Source: Ryuthela nishihirai (taxonomy: Eukaryota; Arthropoda; Arachnida; Araneae; Heptathelidae). Taken from it: a DNA stretch of 64,000 bases. Position 1 is the stretch's first letter, and each line of letters begins with the position of its first letter. Positions 41,301-53,300 of the stretch are shown piece after piece. The translations under genes were made by a program, and so were the position numbers. Under the pieces are notes generated by a model, which saw only the letters and a list, made by a program, of their open reading frames with translations, was not told the origin of the DNA and searched no databases. The stretch lies in assembly GCA_038380435.1 (NCBI GenBank), contig JAWZYU010000727.1, positions 1 through 64,000 of the forward strand. Reading direction: 5' to 3'.

Positions 41301-44300
41301 AGTTCTGAAAAGTGAATATGCAAGTGCAAGGCATTTTTAATTAAATAACTGAAACCAATCTTAACTCGTCTGTGTGACTTGTTGTTCATAATTAACTAAC
41401 TTATTTAAACTTAATAGAAATTCACTAAATATGGGAAGATAATACACAGTTTATATTAGGCTGCAGTTGGAGTCAGAAAAAATATTCACTAGATGTGAGA
41501 ACATTAAATTAGGATGTCACTGTATAGGATTTCATCAGTTACAAGGCAAAAACATGTCCTAAAAGTCCCTAAAGCAAAAACATGTTATTTTGACTTTGAA
41601 ACAAAAAAGTTAAATATGCAAAAGACTGCAATGGATGAAAATTACAATGTGCTTATGCAGGAATTCAATGTTGGTTTGTCAACTATCTATGACTTTAAGG
41701 TGCAAAGTGGAAAGCTTTAAGAGTTCTTTGTGAAATTCAAGAGTGATAAACTGTAGCATGGCATCATACACTTTCTACCCTTAATCTTGAAGACTTAGTG
41801 CATTTTATAAATGGTTCTTATTTTGTTAAGTGCACAGATTTAGACATACATTAAATCTGTAAATTCGTATAAAAATTATATTTTAGATATTTATATTTAT
41901 ATTAAGGATATTACTTCATTTTTATTATCATTGTTTTTGACTGCATTTTTATTTCAACTAAGACCTGAATATAAAATTGTACCTACTGTATTTGGTTTCT
42001 ATAAAAATAGTCTCATGCAACCAGCAGATTCATCTAGCTGACAACCACCCCCATAAATGCCAGATAACCGTGAGTTTACTATACTTATTGCTTCTTTCTT
42101 CCACAAATTAATCTGTGATATCATCAGCCTGAGGATTTTAAACACATACTTTGCTGATTTTTTTTCTTTTTTTTTTTATAGGGGGGAGAGGGCTGATGAA
42201 GATTATGGGGAGGGCTTTTAGCCCCCCAACCCCAAAAGCCACCCCCTGGCACTGCTGATATCCTCAGATTCTTTCTCTGCTACTGTCCTGGCTTTCAAAT
42301 TTTGTATGCAGTCTTGTCCTGTGTTGCATTAAAACTTCAGGGTCCTATCTATCATAGAATGTGGTTTAGAACCCTGAATTGCTTCATGTGTGCTGGGATG
42401 TGTCAGCATAACCAGAATACTTGCTTTCTTATCTTTTCTATGTGCTGTAAAGCTTTGCAATTGAGTTCTGTGAACAGAGTAGTTGCCAGCAAAAAATGCA
42501 GCAGGGAAAAACTAAACTGTATGTTGCAAATTCTTTTTAGAGGATATAGTTAGTATCTAATATTTGAGGAAAAGAGTATTTTTTGATTAGACATGTTAGA
42601 CATGTTATTTATTTGCCAACTTTATATGCAAAGTTGAGTTATACTCAACAAACATGTCATAATTAGAATTAAAAAGACATCCTTGCACAGAAAATAATTA
42701 AAATAACTTAAAGTTCTCTGCCATTGAGCAATATAGTTTTGAAGTTTATCCTGAAAACTATTTTCAACTATTGCATTAATATGCAAATAGTTTGAAGGAT
42801 AAATTTCAAAATTTTATTGCCTTAATGATGGAGAACTATAAGTTATTTTAAACAAGTCATATATGTAAATTTCAATTTACTTAGCATTCTATTGCTGTTG
42901 ATGTTCTTGTGAAGGCTTGGGGGATAATATCTTGTAGCAATGTGTCAATTATTTTATTTATCACTTTTTCTAGGTGAAATTCTGGTCCCAACATATATCA
43001 TTTATACTTGTAGGGGTCATTGTAGTCACATCTATTCGTGGCCTTCTGATTACATTAACAAAGGTAAACTATCCTAGCAATATTTTGTGTATCTAATATT
43101 CTGTCCACTTTTTGTCTTGATGATTATATGTTTAAAATATATTAAAATTAAAATGAATTAATATTTGAACTAGGCATTCTTTAATTTTTTTGCCAAAGCA
43201 AGTAGAATTGCTTATTTTCTTGTTCTCCTTGATTCTTAATGCATGCAGAGAGACCCCTACCATATCTTTATTTCTGGATTATACTAATTTAAAGCCAAAT
43301 CAGAAACTCAATGTCTTGAAGAATAAACTTTTAATGGAAATGGGATTAAAGATAAAGATCCAAATCAAGCCTATCTAAATTACGAATTTCAGGAATAATG
43401 TTTGTTCAGTATTTAAAGAGTTGTGGCAACTTGAATGTTTAACAATATCATTGTTACTCCTTAAAATATTCAATCAAAATAAATGGTTTTGTATACTAGA
43501 GTTGTATGAAAACTAATGGCAGCACTGCCACCAAATGTGCAGAACACTCCCAATGGGCTTGTTTACACATCCTGCACCATACAGAACTTGTTCCACAGGT
43601 AAGGTATCATTCGTGTGGTGCCATGGTAGGAGAGTGGGCAGAATGAAATCATGAAGATAACTCCTTCCAGAGTGCACTAAGACATGTTTACAGAGCTGAA
43701 ACAATGCAGTTGGTTAAAAATCAAGGTAGCATGTGGCCATAATGCAAGGGATTGTTGGTGTGGACTGAGGGAAGCATGTGAAGATGCAGCACTACCCTAT
43801 CACACAATTGCATGATGGGTGCAGTCCTTTTGCCAGGGTTGGGATAATGTTTATGATGCTCACCGTGTAGGTTTGGATGATATGCCAATTGGCAGGTGAA
43901 GTTGGACTCAGTAATTCCATCACTCAGCACATTCTGAAGGATATCCTGGGCATATGGAAAATCGCAGCAGAGAACTTTTGGGTCCCATCTTATGGAGGTG
44001 CAAAAATGGTACAGATATGCTGTTGCAACCTCCATCTGGAATGGTATCACAATAAGGGTGATGTGTTCTTCATTATGCCATTCCTGTTGACAACACTTTA
44101 GCACCAGCATGTGAGCCAAAATTGAAACACCAATCTGCCAAATGGCACCATCTAGGGTCTCCATGCCCAAAAAAATTGTGGTGAGAAACCAGGAATATGA
44201 ACATGCTGCTGATTGTTGCTCATGAATTGATGGTGTTTTCCTCCACTATACAGTGCCTCAGGGCCAAACTGTGAATGCAGAATACTACTGGCAGTTTCTT

Positions 44301-47300
44301 ATGCATCATCTGCATCCAGTCATATGACATAAACTTTAATACTTCATCACAGGGAATTCACTACTTCTCATTCACAACAATGTCCATTGTCATGTATCAT
44401 TTCATATAATTATTGTTACAACTCTTTTAACAATAATTATATGTATTTTTATTAGATTTTGAGATCAATTCTTATGATTGATGGCAACATTTGGTGTTAA
44501 ATATCACAACTTCCATAACTCTTGAAATGCTTAATGAATGTTGCTGAAATTTCAGATTTAGATTTCATTACTAGATTAACTTCATTCAGCTCTTTAATTT
44601 GCTTTCATTTCATTCTGATAAATTTTATTCTTTGAGATATTGAGTTGCTAATATGGATTTTCTTTGGCATAACATGGACTTAAATGATTTTGTAGAGGAC
44701 ATGTGTATAAAATAATGTGTTAAATTTAATTTCCATACTATGATTATGAGTCAAATTTGTTTTGCTTTTATTTTATATGTTTATAAATTTGAGGGGAAAA
44801 AATTGCTAAAAATATTTAGGTATGAGAAGAAAAAATATTCCAGAGCAAAAGAATGACACCTATTCATATTGCAAATATTGCTAAAACTCTTCAGGAAGAA
44901 AAGGAAAAGTTTAGGCCTGTTGAACCTTACACAGTCAGATGAAGATTTTTGTTCAGTAACAAAATCTTCAACTATTGGTTGCATTGGTTGAATTAACAAA
45001 TTAAGTGTCATGGGTTACCTTGAATCAGTGATCCACTTCTTGCAGTTCATCACTATTATATTTCAGCACATGCACATTTGTGTCATCACTGTAAGAGATA
45101 ATGTTAAGATTACAGGCAGTGGCTGTAATGGATAAATCTGTATTTTATGAACTAAGAACAATGTAGCACTGATTCACAAGTGAATTCTGAGATTATGTAC
45201 ATAGCACTGCAAATAATGACTACAGAACAAATATAAAAATGATGTTATGTAGATTTAGATATGACAAATAATGAATACTAAATTTGAAAATTGTTTTATT
45301 TCTTGTGATTATTTTTGGTGAGGCAGTGCCCCAGGTGGCCTAATTTTTGAGCTGCCCATGGTAATATGCATTATAGCTACAAATAATGCAAAAGAAAGAG
45401 CAAGAGTTCCCATAATAAAGGTGCTGGAATTAGGGGACAGGAGATGCTAATAAGGCATATGATCATACTTGACTATTTGCATTATCCTCCACAAGAATTA
45501 TAATTGTGCATTATCCTCCACTAAGATGAAATAGGAGCTAAAAATACTTTTGAGAGTCCTCAAGGAACACAAGAATCTTCATTTTATATTACAGAATCAG
45601 AGCATCTCTCTGAAAGGTATGAGGCTCTCTGCTACCATTCATCATAATGTCAGCCCACACCATCACACTACCACCAAAAAGGTTCTTTTTTCTGTTACAG
45701 TAATTATGGTGAGTTCCTTGTTCTCTCCAGATGAAACATGAATTGGTACTCAAACTGAATCTGTATTCATTTGTGAAGAGAACTTTTACTCTCTGACTTG
45801 ATCTCCAAAGTGATGTCTGCACCATGTTAAACAAACTTTTCTGTAGGGGGTAAGGGGGACACAAACTATTGGTATTTGTGCATACAGACATCATTCATGC
45901 AGCCTCCTATACTGATAGTATATCTTGAGACTGTCATCCTTGTAGTCATTGATAGTTCAATAGACAATTGCATAGTTGTTTGGCTGCTGAAGATAGATAG
46001 TGATTTTCCTGACCAGTTGTGGCCCTGGGATGATTTTGCACTGGTCTACACAGTTGCCTTTGCGCTATAAAACCCCAAACAACCAAATCTGGTCTACAAC
46101 TGACCTGTTCCTTGAAATTATCTGCAAAGTCTTAAGAAAACATTTTGTGATACATTAAAAATTCTGGTAAAAAAACAAAGTGCTTGGATATCTTGTCCTT
46201 GGATTGACCTGCTTTCATCCTCTCTGTTGCTCTCTTCACCATGCACAATTATATATTGTCTTTCTGACATGAAACAAGCATTGAACATTAGCTTGTGTAG
46301 CAATTTGAGTTGTGAACTCAAATTGCCACACAAGCTATTGTTAGACTGGCTGGAATGCAAATGAGTGGTGACATGCATACATGCACTCTTTTATAGTAAC
46401 TATAATTGCCATTCTACTGGTTGTGTTGGTAAAATGTGCATGCATTTTTTTTCTGAAATTGAAAATTTACATGTAAACTGCATTTCATGTCATTCTCCTA
46501 TACAGTCCCTCCACACACACACTTTTTGCTTTGATTTCATTCATGTCCCTCACTTAATCTCCCTGTTTTTGACTTTTTATGTTTTACTGGTTAATACATG
46601 TATTTAATGTTTTACTCGCTTTTGATATGTTTTTTTCAAGTACACCTGTGCTTCATTGCAGACAGAAGGGACTGTCTGAAGGACTAATGGAATGAGATTT
46701 AAGTTGTGTGTGTGAGGAGGGCTGCTTTATGAGAATAGTCAACCATAAATACTAATTCTGTCATTTTGCAGCAATATTTGTACTCTTGGTGTTGTGTGTG
46801 TTTTTCAAAATCACTAAACAATGAATAATGTTGAATTTGTAATATAAACTTTTGATTTATTTATTTCAAGAAAACTGTTTTTTTATGATGAAAAGCTAAA
46901 TGTGTATTGTTTCAGTTTTTCTATGCAATTTCAAGCAGCAAGTCTTCCAACATTATAGTTCTTGCACTAGCTCAGATAATGGTATGTATTCCTTGTAAAA
47001 TTTATTTTTCTGCACTATTTCACTTAGTCACTATGTGGAATGGGTTTGTAAATTGCTTAGTAAAGGGTTTCTCAAACTGTGGTATGGTCTACCTTGGGGC
47101 TTCACTTAATCCAAAAGTGGGATTTGGTAAGAAAGTTTAAATAATGCATTTCCACAGTTTCAGAAATTATTTTTTTTTCAGTTAAAAGTTATTTTAAAAA
47201 ATTGTATAACAGTGTAATATTCCAAAGTATTTTAATAATTACTTTGCCCGATAGCTGGAAATTTGGGTGCTAGGCAATTAATTTTTCTAGGAAATTAAAC

Positions 47301-50300
47301 AAGGGTTCTTTATTTCCAAAGAGTGTTAGACAAAAAAGAAGTCACAAAAAATCTGTGACTACAAGTCACTCTCCTCCACACATTCTTGCTGCTTACACCT
47401 CTTCACACACCACATCTACTCTACCTTTACACTTTCACTAACTATCACGACTCTCATCACTTAGCCACACTTTGGCAAGCTAATGTAGCATGTGCAGCAT
47501 CACACGAGAAAATAACATTTGCATATGATGATCAGGCGCAAATGGTGCTGTAAGTGAGTGTGACTTTGCCCTGCATCACCAAACAAAATGAAGTTCAAGT
47601 CATCTGCAATTGGCATTGTTGCAAGTGGGAGAATTGGTGATTCAAAGTAAAGAAATTTTCCAAAATAATAATTATAACATAAAGAAATGAAACTGGTTAA
47701 GGTAAAGTAAAGGTGAATGGGTGAACCATCATAATTCCCCCTCCCAAAGGAAGTTAAAATTTGACCTAACAGATTTTGATGAGCAAATTTAGAATAGAAG
47801 GTCACAACTTATACCATTTACAATTCAATGAACATTAATAAAGCATTAACTATGGAAAAACAATAGTTTAGACATATGAACTATCTCACTTTGATATAAT
47901 CTTTCAGCACAACCAAAGCACCTCTTCCCATTCCCCTAACAATGTTGTGCAGCTACCTACGTAAATACATACCAATGTCTGTGGCAGTTAACTACATACT
48001 AGCATTAATCAGTCAAACTAGTATCACATTCTGGTATGATCGAAAAGATGCATACTCCATGACTACAAATATATACTAATCTCACTCCTGCCCTACTTTA
48101 TCTGCTAATAGTTTAAAAAAGAAGGAAAATTCATCAAATTATGTTCTTTAATAGAATATATATTACAGATAAATCAAGCAGTGTGTAGACATCTGCTTAT
48201 TCCCCTAACAACAATCCAACATGCGAAAGCTAATCTTCATTCCTACACAGAAGAAAAGTAGGCATAGTGTCCTCCGCTATAAACCTCCTAACGTACAATC
48301 AACACAAAGCTAATAAAAATTCAGTACAGAAAAAGCTTGCATGTGGTCATCTACTAAAATTCACCTAAATACAATCATTTGTGATCTAGCTGAAATAAAA
48401 ATATGATTAATTCCCTCCCATTATTGATTTTCATGTCCCCTCCCAGAGGAGATGCTAGTGACAGATTCAATCAACTAGACTATGTGGTTTGGGGACAGCT
48501 CAACAGGGTATAAATCTTGCAGGACCAGAGCTCTCATCATCAGATCATCAAATATGCAAACAAATACTGCTAATGTTATCCTGATAACTACACGTGACTA
48601 ATGCATTTATATCACTGATAAAACCAAACAGATTTAAATACATATACAAAAGTGCACATCGTATCTAAGGATAAAGAAAATTTGTATGAGTAAACTGTAA
48701 CGCTCCAAACAATGTAGAATACTTAAAGTTTAATGCTCCGGATAGCTTTAACGGGCGCCAGGCAATCATTAACAAATTGCCAAAAATGTAGAATAAGTTG
48801 ATTTAGGGTTCCAGTGCCAGTGAGCGTTCATAAGTGAGAGTCAAAAGAATTCTTAACAATATAGAGTTAATGTAAAAAAGGTTCTAAATCAGCGTTGCTC
48901 AAGATAAAAACTATAGACTCAAAAGTTTGTAACATAACAAAATAGATTTATTTCCAAAACTAAGTAACTCACCAAGACATCAATGAAGAAACTAAAATCT
49001 GTGCTGCTACGCATCTTACTACATTTCTCTGCTCTCTCTACAACTCTCAAGTGCTAAAATCCTCAAGTGACAAAATCCTAAGTGCTAAATCCTCCAAGTG
49101 CCTCGCAGGGCACGGTTTTGACAATTGGGCCGGCGCATGCCGGGAAAGACATTTGCATACAATGACGGACGCAAGCTATGACGCAAGAGGGGGCGTGTCC
49201 TTGGCACGCGCTTTAACGGTTACGGTCGGGAGTTCGGAGTTGCGCGTACGCAACTCCTAGAAACTTGAAAACGAGTGCTGTGATGCCGAAAAGGAAATAA
49301 AAAATCCCCAAAATGATAAATATAACGTAAATTAAACAAAAACTGGTTAAGGTAAAGCAAAAGTGAACGATGGGGCATCACAACTCCCCCTTCCAAAGGG
49401 AGTCAAAACGATTGACCTAACAAATTTTGACGAGCAAATTTTGAATAAAGGACACATCTTACGTCATTTACACATGGCTAAACATAAATAAGTAGAAGTA
49501 TGCTAGCGCAAATTTGTATACGATGAACTATTCTTACTTTGACACAATTTTCCAGCACAACCAAAGGTACCTCCTCCCTTTTCCTCCTAACAAAAATATG
49601 TGTTTAACAGCTACCCTAGTGTACTTACGTACCAGTGGCTGTGACAGTTAACTGTATACTAGCATCATCGGTCTAACTAGTATCACATTCTGATACAAAC
49701 TCGAAATTGGCATATCTTGAACTGTACAGAAAAACAGGTTAATAACTCCTAACTTCTTAAGTCTAAAAAATGTTAAAAAGATGAAAAGAAAAAGTGATTC
49801 ATTACATTTGTTGTTAGCGGGGTAATAACTTCCACTTTTCCCCTAACCACAATAAAAAATTCGTGAAAGCTAAATCTTCTCCTAAATCACATAGAAAAAC
49901 GGGTATTCGAACACCGTTATCTCCTCCTAATTACATTCAAATACGCAAAGCTAAGAAAATTCAAAATTTACAAACAAGCGGGATTGTAATCATCCGCTAA
50001 TTCTTCTCCTATTCACAGAAATCGCGATCTAGCTGAAATAAAAAAAATCATTAATTACCTCCCCCTTCAGAGCTAACGTCCCCCTCCCAAAGGAGTTATG
50101 CTGATAACAACTCTGTTATCAGACTATGCCATTTGGGGACAGCTCCAAAAAGGTACACAAAAAAAAAACAAAATTCTGCAATCATCATCATGGTCATCAT
50201 CTATATATACCAATAAATACTGTCAATGTCATCCACAAAAATTACGTATCATTGACACATAAATATCACTGATGACACTGAACAGATTTAAACACATATA

Positions 50301-53300
50301 CATAAATCGTATCTAAGAATAAAGAAAAAAGAGTGTAAATAATTTATAATATACGATGATCACATTTCATCCAATAACTTTTACATGAATCTCCTTTTTT
50401 TTTCATAAATTCACTTTGGAATGCACGTTATTTTACAATACAAATTCTTAAATCACTAATTCTCTTTCACTCTTCTCATTCATATCCAGAAACATTTTAC
50501 AATTTCTAAACTTTCCAATATCGACTTACAAAATTTTCAGCTATCAGTCAGCTGAAAAAAAAAATCTACAAAAATACATTTTAACTCACGTAAATACAAT
50601 AACTAGAACCTCGATGAACAAGAATGCAAAAAAAATTTCTATTCACACAAGTATAAACTTGAAGTACAAAAATTTCACTTTTCAAAAATAAATATCGAAC
50701 TCTAAAGTTTCAACAAGAAATTAAACATCGCTAACTGTATAATTCACAATAAGGCTTCTTCTTCGTCTTCATCTATTCCAAAAAAAAACATTTTATAACT
50801 CAATCAAGTGCCAAGTGAAAGAAAAATATACTTAAATTTCATTGTTGGCACTCCTTGGCGATAAATCATCTAGTCCGTTTCCGATAACATCTTTCCGTCG
50901 TCGTTGGGTGGCTTCACGTAAAGTTGTTACTGAAGATCTCGTTCAAGTCAAGTCGTCGCTGTAGATCTCTCTCGTGACGTCATCTTCCCGATGTTCGCTG
51001 CTTCGCTGCCGGTTGTCGCTCTGCAGGCTCTGGTCGTTTCGTCGGCTTTTCGTTGCTCCGTGCGGATTTTTGAAGAACCTTTTCTCGTACTTCTTTGGCT
51101 TAATGGTGTCCGCCTCCAAATGACGCTTTAATAGTTGAAGACCTCCAGACTTGTCAGGAATACTTGCGGTCGGCACAACTTCTTGGTTGGTTTTTTCTTC
51201 ACTTAAAGCAGACTCAAAATTATATTCATTATTATTACTTTCTTTTAAAACTTCTACTTTAAAAACCTTTTCAAAAACGGCTTCCTCATACGATTCTTCT
51301 ACTTCACAAACTTCGTTATTTAAACACTCATTATTTGCACTAACGGGACATTTTATAGGTGCTTCTGAAATAATCTGTTCTGGACCACAAGGTAAGTCAA
51401 AAAGTCCACTGGACCGCGGCTGCACTGTCAATTGACATTCGTCATTATTATCGTCGAAAACTTGTTCCTTAGCAAACTGAAGATCGACTTCTGTATCGTT
51501 TCGATCTGTTATTTTAGTTACTTCGTGGCAATCAGTAACAAAAGGTAAAGCCATAGTGGCAAGGTATAACTCATGAGAGGGCTTTTCTTGAGGAACTTTG
51601 GCCTCTCGCTTCAAAGATCCCGATGAAAGTTTCCCGAATTTTCATTCCTTCGGTAGCAAAAATTTTCAGTATGTCCCAGTCGGCCACAAAAGTTACAAGT
51701 GAAAGATCGAGGTTGTTTAACCAAAGTTTTAGGTCTAGTGTTATGGTTTGAAGCTTGACGTGGCAAAAAGTCTCTACTTCGTTCATATTCTATAGTTCTA
51801 GGCGCGTTCGGCGCAAATTGTCGGGACCGTGTAACTTCCGGTCGTGTGGGAGTCATTCTACGAGACTCAACCTGATATCGCTGCTTTGGCGGGAATGGCA
51901 TCCATTGTTGGTTATGTGTATTTGCTGCAGATTCTCTTCTTGCAGTGTATTGCCGAGCCAATTTGACTAACTCGGATACTGAATTAACCCTTCGTACTTC
52001 TAGGAACTCCCGGATGGGCAAAAGTAATTGAGACAATATGCAATTTACAATATCAATTTCAGCGACATCAGCATCGTACAGCTGGTATAACTCTACTGTA
52101 CCCCATATAAATTTTTCTATGTCATCTCTTTCCCTTTGTCTTCGTGAAAACAACTCTGTAGCTAGTTCTGTAAAATCATTATAAGCCGGATATATGTCCA
52201 TGATTTAGTTTTTAAATTCTTCCCAAAGTTCTATGCCATGACGACATCCTACGTTATTCCACCATTGCTTAGCACATCCAATTAGGCAAGATACTGCTAA
52301 AACAACTTTTTTGTTGCTTGGCACTTCATGTAAACGGAAGTGCTCCTCCATGGACTTGACAAATGTCCACGATGACGGACGTTTCGAACCGTCGAACCTT
52401 ATCTCAGGTAAAGGCCAATTAATATAAGGACTATAGTTAATGGATGGGTTGGCAAATTGTCGTTGTGGCGGTTGAAAATACTCTGTTCTATCGCTTGCTT
52501 CTGACGGAACAGAAAATGGAACCTTACGTTCAAAGTTTCTTCGTTGGTGAACTGACGTAGCATTGTCAGCAAATTTAGGGGTTGTTGTCGTTCCCCTTTT
52601 CTCCCGATTATCATCAAGCAGATTCATTAGCACTTCTGCTTCCATCATTACCTCTTGCAATCTACCCTTTACTCTTTCTATGTCGGGAGTCATTATGGCG
52701 GAATCGGCCATATTATTAGCAGACATGTTTAGCGGTCTGCTGAAATTTGGAATTTTGGAAATTTTGAAAACGTTTTATCTTGAGCAGCGCTCAAAGGTAC
52801 TGCTATACAACAATACTAGAGCTAAACTAAGCTTTACAAAAATATAAATTTGCTTGTAAAAAAAATTTCTTATCGTCCTACGTACTTGTGTGTCCGGACA
52901 CTTCTAATCATTACATACAACAATCTTAAATATTCAGCAATATCAAAGCTGAAACTTCAGTACCTTTGAATAATATACACAAACGTTAAGCTACTTGCTC
53001 AACAAAAATTCTCGGCTTAAGCTGCCGTTAAATCTACAACTAGTATATACCACTATTGAGCTCAAAAAAAAAAATTACTATCTTTAAATACTGGCGAGTC
53101 CCTGTTCGTTGCGCCACTTCTTTTATGCTGACTCTGTAACGCTCCAAACAATGTAGAATACTTAAAGTTTAATGCTCCGGATAGCTTTAACGGGCGCCAG
53201 GCAATCATTAACAAATTGCCAAAAATGTAGAATAAGTTGATTTAGGGTTCCAGTGCCAGTGAGCGTTCATAAGTGAGAGTCAAAAGAATTCTTAACAATA

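Noticed and set aside
49051..49260. Identical 69-codon open frames at 49051-49260 and 53490-53699
   Set aside because: They lie wholly in the two LTRs on the strand opposite to gag; identity reflects LTR duplication.
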